42,227 nucleotides of DNA, taken from assembly GCA_022564115.1 (NCBI GenBank), contig JADFMB010000002.1, positions 17,948 through 60,174 on the forward strand. Direction: 5' to 3'. Positions 9,586-17,514 of the stretch are shown here, piece by piece. The position numbers were made by a program, and so were the translations under genes. This DNA is from Pseudomonadota bacterium (lineage in GTDB: Bacteria > Pseudomonadota > Alphaproteobacteria > Rhodospirillales > Casp-alpha2). Numbering within the stretch: position 1 is the first letter of the stretch; every line of letters begins with the position of its first letter. The notes beneath the pieces are model-generated. The model had not been told where the DNA came from and did no database searches. It saw nothing but the letters and a program-made list of their open reading frames with translations.

Positions 9586-9975
9586 ATGACGCAACACAAA
9601 CTTAGCGACCGCGCCTTCGGGTTTATGTTCGCCGCCGTTTTTTCGGTGATCGCCGTCGTCGGCTGGTTTTTCTTCGGTGTGGTTCTTGAATGGGTGATAA
9701 TCGGCGCTGGCGTATTCGGGACCGTCGCGCTGATCCTGCCCGGTGTTTTACTGCCGTTCAATCGCCTTTGGGGCGTATTCGCCGGACGGCTTGGCCGCGT
9801 CGTCAATTTCGTCCTCTTGGGGATGTTTTTCTATCTTTTCCTTCTGCCCGTCGGTCTTATAATCCGGCTTTCCGGGCGTGATCCCATGCACCGCGATCTT
9901 GACCCGAAAGCAAAATCCTACTGGACGCCGGTCACCCGACATTCGGACGAAGAAACTTTTCGCGACATGTTCTAG
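9586..9975 (+). CDS. SxtJ-like small membrane protein
   Basis: 129 aa: MTQHKLSDRAFGFMFAAVFSVIAVVGWFFFG..HRDLDPKAKSYWTPVTRHSDEETFRDMF; hydrophobic helices plus terminal YWxPV..(D/E)xxFRDMF. Directly upstream of a DUF5989-like ORF and a carbamoyltransferase. Confidence 0.75.
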   Translation: MTQHKLSDRAFGFMFAAVFSVIAVVGWFFFGVVLEWVIIGAGVFGTVALILPGVLLPFNRLWGVFAGRLGRVVNFVLLGMFFYLFLLPVGLIIRLSGRDPMHRDLDPKAKSYWTPVTRHSDEETFRDMF

Positions 9976-10014
9976 GCTCTGTTCAACGAATTCCCTACCT
10001 CATAAGACGAAATA

Positions 10015-10167
10015 ATGCTTTCCACCCTCGGTCAACTGATCAAGTTCATGCGCGTCTACAAGAAATTCTGGTTGGCGCCGATCATCTTTGGCTTGATCGC
10101 CTTGGGTGGCCTTCTCATTGCCGTTCAAAGCACCGCCATCGCTCCCTTCATCTATGCCATTTTCTGA
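10015..10167 (+). CDS. DUF5989-like small membrane protein (50 aa)
   Basis: MLSTLGQLIKFMRVYKKFWLAPIIFGLIALGGLLIAVQSTAIAPFIYAIF*; one TM helix and APFIY-(A/T)-(I/L)F ending. Too short for the ORF track. Confidence 0.75.
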   Translation: MLSTLGQLIKFMRVYKKFWLAPIIFGLIALGGLLIAVQSTAIAPFIYAIF

Positions 10168-10185
10168 GGCAATCCGCCCCCAGAC

Positions 10186-11985
10186 ATGATCGTCCTCGGC
10201 CTTTCGGCCTTTTATCACGACAGCGCCGCCGCCATCGTCCGCGACGGCGACATCGTCGCCGCCGCCCAACAAGAGCGGTTTTCGCGCCAAAAGCACGATT
10301 GTGCGTTTCCCGGCGAAGCCGCCGCCTATTGCCTGGACGAGGCGGGGGTGACATTGGACGAGGTCGATTTCGTCGGCTTCTACGACAAGCCGATTCTGAC
10401 CTTCGATCGGCTGTTGGAGACCTATCTCGCCTATGCGCCGGCGGGGCTCGGCTCGTTCGTCAAGGCGATCCCCGTCTGGGTGAAGGAGAAGGTGTTCCAG
10501 AAAAAGCTACTGATCGATGGTCTCAACGGCCTCGGGCGGGGCACCCTGGACCCGGACAAGATGCTGTTCGGGTTCCATCACCACTCCCACGCCGCCAGCG
10601 CCTATTATCCGTCGCCTTTCGAGAGCGCGGCCGTGTTGGTGATGGACGGCGTCGGCGAATGGGCAACCACGTCCTTCGGCGTCGGCCGAGGGCGGGACCT
10701 CGACCTGTTCGAGGAAATCCGCTTCCCCCATTCCCTGGGGATGCTCTATTCGGCGTTCACCTATTACTTGGGCTTCAAGGTCAACGACGGCGAATACAAG
10801 GTGATGGGTTTGGCGCCCTATGGCGAACTCACCTACGCGGACCCGATCCGTGAGCATCTCATCGACATCAAGGAGGACGGCTCGTTTCGGTTGGACATGC
10901 GGTATTTCGACTATTGCACCGGGCTGACCATGACCAACGACCGTTTCGCCCAGTTGTTCGGCGGCCCGCCGCGTGGGACCGGCGAGCCCTTGACCCAACG
11001 GCACATGGATTTGGCGCGTTCCGTCCAGGAAGTGCTCGAGGAAGTCGTCCTAGGCCTGTGTCGCAATCTTTTTGACAAAACCGGCGAAAAAAATCTTTGC
11101 CTGGCTGGCGGGGTGGCGTTGAACTGTGTCGCCAACGCCCGCATCCTTCGCCAGGGGCCGTTCGAAAACATTTGGATTCAACCGGCCGCGGGTGATGCCG
11201 GATCGTCGCTGGGCGTGGCGCTGGCCATCGCTAACAACGGCTTCGGCGGCGGGGCGGCACGGCAACCGGCCCCCAACGGCGCCGATGCCATGCAGGGTGC
11301 TTATCTGGGTCCGGCATTCGACGACGAAGCGATCCGCGCCACCCTCGACGACGTTGACGCGGTCTACGAGGAAATGGCCGATGATGCGCTGTTTCCCTTT
11401 GCCGCCCGGGCGCTGGCGTCGGAAAAGGTTGTCGGCTGGTTCCAGGGCCGGATGGAATTCGGCCCCCGAGCACTCGGCAACCGATCCATCCTGGGCGATC
11501 CTCATTCGGCGGCCATGCAGCGGACGTTGAACCTGAAGATCAAATACCGGGAAAGTTTTCGCCCCTTTGCTCCGGCGGTGTTGAGCGAAGACGCGGGCGA
11601 GTTCTTCGACACCGACCACGAAAGTCCTTACATGCTTCTGGTCGCTGACATCGTCGAAGACAAGCGATTGGAACTAAGTGAGGAAGACCGGCACCGCCGG
11701 GGATTCGACAAACTGGACGTGGTTCGAAGCGACCTGCCGGCGATTACCCATGTGGACTATTCGGCCCGGGTGCAGACCGTGCACAAGGAAACCAATCCCC
11801 GGTTTCACCGCTTGCTTACAAACTTCAAGCAGGAAACCGGACGCGGGCTTTTGGTGAATACCAGCTTCAACGTTAGGGACGAACCCATCGTGTGCGCCCC
11901 CGAGGACGCTTATAAATGTTTTATGGCAACGGAAATGGACGTCCTTGTTCTCGGTAATTTTGTGCTTTTCAAGGACAGGCAATGA
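10186..11985 (+). CDS. Carbamoyltransferase (NodU/CmcH/SxtI-like family)
   Basis: MIVLGLSAFYHDSAAAIVRDGDIVAAAQQERFSRQKHD, LAGGVALNCVANARIL, GRMEFGPRALGNRSILGDP, NTSFNVRDEPIV. Confidence 0.95.
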   Translation: MIVLGLSAFYHDSAAAIVRDGDIVAAAQQERFSRQKHDCAFPGEAAAYCLDEAGVTLDEVDFVGFYDKPILTFDRLLETYLAYAPAGLGSFVKAIPVWVKEKVFQKKLLIDGLNGLGRGTLDPDKMLFGFHHHSHAASAYYPSPFESAAVLVMDGVGEWATTSFGVGRGRDLDLFEEIRFPHSLGMLYSAFTYYLGFKVNDGEYKVMGLAPYGELTYADPIREHLIDIKEDGSFRLDMRYFDYCTGLTMTNDRFAQLFGGPPRGTGEPLTQRHMDLARSVQEVLEEVVLGLCRNLFDKTGEKNLCLAGGVALNCVANARILRQGPFENIWIQPAAGDAGSSLGVALAIANNGFGGGAARQPAPNGADAMQGAYLGPAFDDEAIRATLDDVDAVYEEMADDALFPFAARALASEKVVGWFQGRMEFGPRALGNRSILGDPHSAAMQRTLNLKIKYRESFRPFAPAVLSEDAGEFFDTDHESPYMLLVADIVEDKRLELSEEDRHRRGFDKLDVVRSDLPAITHVDYSARVQTVHKETNPRFHRLLTNFKQETGRGLLVNTSFNVRDEPIVCAPEDAYKCFMATEMDVLVLGNFVLFKDRQ

Positions 11986-13010
11986 CAGCCCGGGCATACC
12001 CATCCACCGCCCCGGCGCCTATGTTTTCGGACCGGATACTGGCGTGCCTTAAGGCGCCTGGTGGTGATGATGAAACCACGCTCGAGACCGTCGAAACCGG
12101 ACTCCATTGCCCGCAAACGGGAGAGACCTTCCCTTTCATCGAGGGTGTGCCGTCACTCTACGCACCCTTGAAGGGCGAAGGCGAAGACGTCACCCGCCGG
12201 GTTAAATCTTTCTACGAGGAGAACCCCTTCCCCAATTACGAGGGATTGGAAGAATTCGGCGAGTTGGTCGGCAAAGGCAACCAAAATCCTTTTTCCGCGA
12301 ACCTTTTGAAGGCCATTGGCTACAACAAGACCGTGCTTGAGTGTGGATGCGGAACCGGGCAATTGTCACACTTTTTGCAACTCAACAACAATCACATCCT
12401 CGGCGTCGATATGTCCCTCTCGAGCCTTCACCTCGCCGTCGAGCACAAACGACTTAACGGGCTGGCTCGTTCCGGGTTCGCCCAAATGAACATCTTTGAT
12501 CTGGCGGTGAAGGATAATTCCTTCGATGTCGTCATTGCTCATGGCGTTCTGCACCACACCTTCGATGCTCGCCGGGCCTTCGCCGCCATCGCCCGCAAGG
12601 CCAAGCCGGGGGGAATCATCATGGTCGGGCTTTATAACCGCTATGCCCGCATTCCAACCTGGGTGCGCTCGAAGGTGATCGGCGTCTTCGGTCCCAATAT
12701 CGACTTCGTCGTCCGCAACCGCATCCAGGACAGCCACAAGGCGGAAATCTGGATCAAGGACCAATATTACAACCCCCACGAAACCTGGCATTCCATCGGC
12801 GAGATGCTGGGCTGGTTCAAGGAAAACGGCATCGATTACCTGAACTGTTCGCCTGCCATCCTGGGCACAGACGGCGAGGACGCGCCGTCGCTGTTCGACA
12901 GCACCCATCCCGGAAATAGCTATCAGCGGCTGGTGACACAGTTGTCGTGGCTCGGCACCATCGCAAGAGAAGGGGCGTTGTTCGATGTCATCGGGCGAAA
13001 GGCGGAATAG
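11982..13010 (+). CDS. Class I SAM-dependent methyltransferase with N-terminal Trm112-like segment
   Basis: TGLHCPQTGETFPFIEGVPSLY; VLECGCGTGQLSHFL; FDVVIAHGVLHHT; KPGGIIMVGLYNRY. Confidence 0.85.
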   Translation: MTARAYPSTAPAPMFSDRILACLKAPGGDDETTLETVETGLHCPQTGETFPFIEGVPSLYAPLKGEGEDVTRRVKSFYEENPFPNYEGLEEFGELVGKGNQNPFSANLLKAIGYNKTVLECGCGTGQLSHFLQLNNNHILGVDMSLSSLHLAVEHKRLNGLARSGFAQMNIFDLAVKDNSFDVVIAHGVLHHTFDARRAFAAIARKAKPGGIIMVGLYNRYARIPTWVRSKVIGVFGPNIDFVVRNRIQDSHKAEIWIKDQYYNPHETWHSIGEMLGWFKENGIDYLNCSPAILGTDGEDAPSLFDSTHPGNSYQRLVTQLSWLGTIAREGALFDVIGRKAE

Positions 13011-13012
13011 CC

Positions 13013-14059
13013 GTGGACAATGCCCTGAAGCTGACCTGGAAAGGCCGCGTCATCGCCGTGGGCGTGGGCGTCGTCCTTCTGGCTTTCGCCGCCGAGGGCG
13101 TGCTGCGTATTGCCATGCCCCATTGGCGGGAGTTCTACAGCGGCTGGTTCATGCGCACCGTTGACGTGCCCGACCACGGCATGGTGACCATGGGTCGCCC
13201 AGGGTTCGACGGATATTTCGCGCAGAATAACGGCGATTTCCGTGTCCGTATCCGCATCAACGATTTTGGCCTCCGCAACCCGGAGCCGGCGACGGAGGCC
13301 GGAGGCCGGGTGTGGTTCGTCGGTGATTCCATGACCTTCGGCTGGGGGGTGGAAAGAAACGAGATTTATTCCGCCGTCGCCGGCAGGCTGGGAAAGTTCC
13401 CCACCTACAACGTCGCCAGCCCAGGCACCAATGTCTGTGGTTATCAGGCCCTGGTGGCGCGGATGCCCGAAGACTCGCGTCCCCGCGCCGTCATTGTCGG
13501 CCTGATCCTGGAAAACGACATCGCCGCCTATGACTGCCGCAAGGCGGCGCGGAAAGCCCGCCCAGCCGAAAAGATGAGCGCCATGGGACTCAAGGCTTTC
13601 CTGACCAGAAACACCGCTCTTTATAATTTTTTCGCCGTCGGCCTGAAACGGGTCGGATTCGTCCGCGACACGCTCGCCGCCCTTGGCCTTATCGCCAAGG
13701 AGCACGCCTACACCCGCGCCCTTTCGGAATCGGGGATGGCGGAAGCCACGGAAAGGACGGTGGCCGAGATCGAAGTCATCAGGAACGCCCTGCCCGCCGG
13801 CACACCCTTCGCGGTACTCATCGCGCCGGCGCGCTTCGAAGTCCGGGACGGCGACGCCTTTTACCGGAAGCTCCGCCAGAGCATGCTGACGGAACTCGCC
13901 AAGCGGCGCATCCCCGCCATCGACCCCGTTAAGGCGTTCACCGGCGCCGGGTTCAAGCCCACCCATTTCGCCCACGACGGCCATTGGTCGCCTCTCGGTC
14001 ACAAGTTGGCCGGACAGGCCGCCGCCGAGTGGCTTCGCCGCCAGGGAATAGGCGACTAA
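13013..14059 (+). CDS. SGNH/GDSL-hydrolase-like protein with N-terminal TM
   Basis: GTG start; VWFVGDSMTFGWGVERNEIYSAV (GDS), NVASPGTNVCGYQ, HFAHDGHWSPLGHKLAGQAAAEWL (D-x-x-H-like block). Confidence 0.75.
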   Translation: MDNALKLTWKGRVIAVGVGVVLLAFAAEGVLRIAMPHWREFYSGWFMRTVDVPDHGMVTMGRPGFDGYFAQNNGDFRVRIRINDFGLRNPEPATEAGGRVWFVGDSMTFGWGVERNEIYSAVAGRLGKFPTYNVASPGTNVCGYQALVARMPEDSRPRAVIVGLILENDIAAYDCRKAARKARPAEKMSAMGLKAFLTRNTALYNFFAVGLKRVGFVRDTLAALGLIAKEHAYTRALSESGMAEATERTVAEIEVIRNALPAGTPFAVLIAPARFEVRDGDAFYRKLRQSMLTELAKRRIPAIDPVKAFTGAGFKPTHFAHDGHWSPLGHKLAGQAAAEWLRRQGIGD

Positions 14060-14068
14060 GACGGCCCC

Positions 14069-14845
14069 ATGTCTGAAAAGACCAAAATTTTCGGCTTCGT
14101 TCCCGCCCGCATGGCCGCCAGCCGTTTTCCGGGAAAGCCCCTGCACCCGATCGCCGGCCGGCCGCTGCTCGAGCATTGTTTCCTGCGGGCGAAACTTTAT
14201 GACCGCTGGGACGGGCTGTGGATATGTACCTGCGACGACGACATCCGGGCCTTCGCCGAGGAAAAGGGCTTCCCCGTCATCATCACCGCCGACACCCACA
14301 CCCGGGCCTTGGACCGGGTCGCCGAGGCGGCGGAAATTTGCGGCGGGTACGTGGCCGACGACGACATCGTCGTCTGCGTCCAGGGCGACGAGCCGCTGTT
14401 GGGGCCCGACATGATCGAAGCCGTCATCAAGCCCTTCGACGACGACCCGGAGGTCGAAGGCACCCTGTTGTCGGTGGCGATCCCGGACGCTGAAACGTTC
14501 CTCGACCCCGATATCGTCAAGCTGGTCCACGACGCCAAGGGCAACGTGCTTTACACCTCGCGCGCGCCCATCCCCCATGCCGAGAAGTTCTCGCCCGATA
14601 GTGGTGCGCTTCGGGTCGGTGGCATCTTCGGGTTCCGCTTCCATTTCCTGAAATGGTTCGCCGCGTTGCCGGAAAGCCCGCTGGAAACCGCCGAGGCCTG
14701 TGATTCCAACCGCATCTACGACAACGGCCGCACCCAGCGGATCGGCCAGGCGCCGGACCGGCCTTATATTTCCGTCGACAGCCCCGAGGACGTGGCCCGA
14801 GTCGAGGCGGTGATCGAGGACGACGCGTTGTGGGGAAAGTACTGA
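14069..14845 (+). CDS. Cytidylyltransferase, KdsB-like but divergent
   Basis: VPARMAASRFPGKPLHPIAGRPLLEHC, VVCVQGDEPLLGPDMIEAVI, NVLYTSRAPIPH, GIFGFRFHFLKWF. HTRALDR replaces the usual H-x-SGTDR. Confidence 0.8.
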   Translation: MSEKTKIFGFVPARMAASRFPGKPLHPIAGRPLLEHCFLRAKLYDRWDGLWICTCDDDIRAFAEEKGFPVIITADTHTRALDRVAEAAEICGGYVADDDIVVCVQGDEPLLGPDMIEAVIKPFDDDPEVEGTLLSVAIPDAETFLDPDIVKLVHDAKGNVLYTSRAPIPHAEKFSPDSGALRVGGIFGFRFHFLKWFAALPESPLETAEACDSNRIYDNGRTQRIGQAPDRPYISVDSPEDVARVEAVIEDDALWGKY

Positions 14846-14846
14846 G

Positions 14847-15551
14847 ATGACCGATGACGATGCCCCGCCCTTCGAGGCCCTGGTTTTTGACCTCGACGGC
14901 ACGCTCATTGACAGCGCACCCGATGTCCGGGCCTCGGTGAACCGGGTGCTCAAGACCAAGGGACGGCGGCAACTGACGTTGGACGAGGCCAAGGACATGA
15001 TCGGCTGGGGCGGCCGGGTGCTGATTGAAAAAGCCCTGGCGGCGACGGGCGATCCCGGTTCGGAAGACGAAATCGACGATACCCTGCGAGCGTTCCTGGA
15101 ATCCTACGCCGACCACCCGGCCGAACACACGGTCGTCTTCCCCGGCGCCGTCGAGGCCCTGGAGACCTTCAAGGCCTCCGGCGTCAAGATGGGCATCTGC
15201 ACCAACAAGCCGACGGCGACCACGCACCCGGTGCTCGAGGCCCTGGGGCTGGACGGGTATTTCGACGTCGTTTCCTGCGGCGACGCCGTGCCGCACCAGA
15301 AACCCGACGGCCGCCATGTTCTTCTGGTCGTCGAACAACTGGGCGCCACGCTCGACACCGCGGCCATGGTCGGTGATTCGGAAAACGATATTCATGCCGC
15401 CGTCGATGCAGGAATCAGGTCCGTCTGCGTCACCTTCGGCTACGCCCACGTGCCCCTGGAAGACATCGGCGCCGATGCCTTGATCGACCGGTTCGAGGAT
15501 CTGCCTCGGGCGCTCCGCCAAATCGCCGGAATCTTGGTGACGCCCCGGTGA
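14847..15551 (+). CDS. HAD-family phosphatase (phosphoglycolate-phosphatase-like)
   Basis: LVFDLDGTLIDSAPD, GICTNKP, MVGDSENDIHAAVDAGI. Confidence 0.88.
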   Translation: MTDDDAPPFEALVFDLDGTLIDSAPDVRASVNRVLKTKGRRQLTLDEAKDMIGWGGRVLIEKALAATGDPGSEDEIDDTLRAFLESYADHPAEHTVVFPGAVEALETFKASGVKMGICTNKPTATTHPVLEALGLDGYFDVVSCGDAVPHQKPDGRHVLLVVEQLGATLDTAAMVGDSENDIHAAVDAGIRSVCVTFGYAHVPLEDIGADALIDRFEDLPRALRQIAGILVTPR

Positions 15552-15555
15552 TCCC

Positions 15556-16506
15556 ATGACCCGCGTCGCTGTCTGCTCGCGGTCATTTTCACGCCATCCG
15601 GTCCTGCGCCGGGAGCTTAAGGACCGCTATCCCGAAGTCACCTTCAACGACGAAGGGCGGGTGCTGGCGGGTGAAGAGCTGATCCGGTTCCTGAAAGGCC
15701 ATGAAAAGGCGATCACGGCCCTGGAAACCCTGGATGCCACCCTGTTCGCCGCCGTCCCGGAATTGAAGGCGGTGTCCAAGTACGGCGTCGGTTGCGATTC
15801 TATCGACCTCGACGCCATGGCGGCGGCCGGCGTCAGGCTGGGCTGGACCGGCGGCACCAACAAACGCTCGGTTTCCGAATTGGTGATTTCCTTCGCCGTT
15901 CAGCTTTTGCGCCACCTGCCCCAGGCCCGGGCCGAGGTTTTGGACGGCGTCTGGCGTCAGCACGTCGGCCGTCAGCTTTCGAAGCGCACCGTCGGCATCG
16001 TCGGCTACGGCCACGTCGGCAAGGATTTGGGCCGATTGCTGCGCGCCTTCGGGTGCAAGGTGCTGGCCCACGACATCCTCGATTTCCCTGATTTCTACGC
16101 CGAAAGCGGCGTCGAGCCGGCAGGGCTGGAAGAGCTGCTGCGGCAATCGGACGTCGTCACCCTGCACCTGCCCTTCGACGAGACGACGGCCAACATCCTA
16201 TCCGCCGAGCGGCTGGCGTTGATGAAACCCGACGCCGTCCTCATCAACACCGCCCGCGGCGGGCTGGTGGACGAGGAGGCCCTGAAAGGGGCGCTCAAGG
16301 ACGGCCGTCTTCTGGGCGCCGCCTTCGACGTCTTCGCCACCGAGCCGCCCGAGGACCAGGAGCTTCTCAATCTGCCCAATTTCATCGTTTCGCCGCACAT
16401 CGGCGGCAGCGCCGAAGAGGCGATCCTGGCCATGGGCCGCGCCGCCATCGAGGGGTTGGAAAAAAACCAAATTCCCGAACGGGGCGTCTTCCCCGATAAC
16501 TACTGA
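15556..16506 (+). CDS. D-isomer-specific 2-hydroxyacid dehydrogenase (phosphoglycerate-dehydrogenase-like)
   Basis: VSKYGVGCDSIDLDAMAAAGV, VGIVGYGHVGKDLGRLLRAFGCKV, VVTLHLPFDETT, LINTARGGLVDEEAL, SPHIGGSAEEA. Confidence 0.92.
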   Translation: MTRVAVCSRSFSRHPVLRRELKDRYPEVTFNDEGRVLAGEELIRFLKGHEKAITALETLDATLFAAVPELKAVSKYGVGCDSIDLDAMAAAGVRLGWTGGTNKRSVSELVISFAVQLLRHLPQARAEVLDGVWRQHVGRQLSKRTVGIVGYGHVGKDLGRLLRAFGCKVLAHDILDFPDFYAESGVEPAGLEELLRQSDVVTLHLPFDETTANILSAERLALMKPDAVLINTARGGLVDEEALKGALKDGRLLGAAFDVFATEPPEDQELLNLPNFIVSPHIGGSAEEAILAMGRAAIEGLEKNQIPERGVFPDNY

Positions 16507-17474
16507 GAAGCGCCGCCACCTTCGGGCTTGGTGGCCGTTATGAACCACGACCAGCCGATGAAGCGGCCGAGCCGGCGTTCCAAGGGCGAGAGCATCGGCC
16601 ACGGTTGGCCATAAACTAGATAGCCGCCGGGATGGGTTCCGTAGTGCTTGATCTGCCAGCGGCGGTAAAGGCGGCCCAGTTTCGGGATCAGGTAGAAATA
16701 GAATTCCGCCTTGCGCAGGTTCAGGGTCTCGAAACGCCCAAAAAGCCGCCGGATGCCAGCGGCAGTGTAGCACCGGGTGATCGGGTTTTCCACCGTTTGT
16801 AAGTCCTTGCCGCCCCATTCGGTGGCGCGGCCGAGCCAGTTTTCATCGCCGAAGGCGCGGCCCGACAGGATGCCGACGCAAAGCCACATGTCGATCCAGT
16901 AATGCCACGAGCTTTTGCAATACAACATGATCACCGCCCGGCCGCCGGGCTTCAGCACCCGTAACACCTCGTCCAGGGCCTTTTCCGTATCCGCCGTGTG
17001 ATGCAGGACGCCGTTGGAATAAACGATGTCGAATGAGCCGTCGGCGAACGGCATTGCCTCGGCGTCGCCTTGCATGGCCCGGCAGCCTTCGGCGCCGGGG
17101 CCCAAAAGCCGGAACTTCGCCGCCGTCGCCTCGGCCCGCGACGGGGTGATGTCGATGGCCGTCACCACGGCGCCGTGGCGCGCGAACAGCGCCGAATGAC
17201 CGCCGGCGCCGGGACCGACCTCCAGTACCTGTTTGCCCTTGAGGCCGTCGAGGGGCATTTCGACCGCCGCCATGTGGCCGCGCAGCCGGAACATGTCCTC
17301 CAGCGCGTCCAGCCCCTCCAGCAACTGTTCGCGGGTAATGTCCTTGTCGACGCCTTCATGGAGGGAATCGTAAAGAGCCCCCCAAAATGCCTGGATATCT
17401 TGCTTGTCCGCCGAGACGGCCATGGTTTTGCCGCCCCTCGGCGGACCCGTTTCGTTATTTGATGTCTTTAACAT
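16500..17474 (-). CDS. Class I SAM-dependent methyltransferase
   Basis: VLEVGPGAGGHSALFARHGAVVTAIDITPSR, FDIVYSNGVLHHT, RVLKPGGRAVIMLYCK. Start chosen at MLKTSNN; the longer ORF to 17594 overlaps the divergent gene. Confidence 0.85.
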   Translation of the reverse strand: MLKTSNNETGPPRGGKTMAVSADKQDIQAFWGALYDSLHEGVDKDITREQLLEGLDALEDMFRLRGHMAAVEMPLDGLKGKQVLEVGPGAGGHSALFARHGAVVTAIDITPSRAEATAAKFRLLGPGAEGCRAMQGDAEAMPFADGSFDIVYSNGVLHHTADTEKALDEVLRVLKPGGRAVIMLYCKSSWHYWIDMWLCVGILSGRAFGDENWLGRATEWGGKDLQTVENPITRCYTAAGIRRLFGRFETLNLRKAEFYFYLIPKLGRLYRRWQIKHYGTHPGGYLVYGQPWPMLSPLERRLGRFIGWSWFITATKPEGGGASQ

Positions 17475-17514
17475 AAACCGGCCCCCGTTGCGGAGCCAGC
17501 CAACACCCCCCAAC

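Noticed and set aside
12923-14998. 691-aa minus-strand ORF
   Set aside because: Antisense to the SGNH protein, KdsB-like and HAD genes, which all carry clear motifs; low-complexity GC-rich shadow frame.
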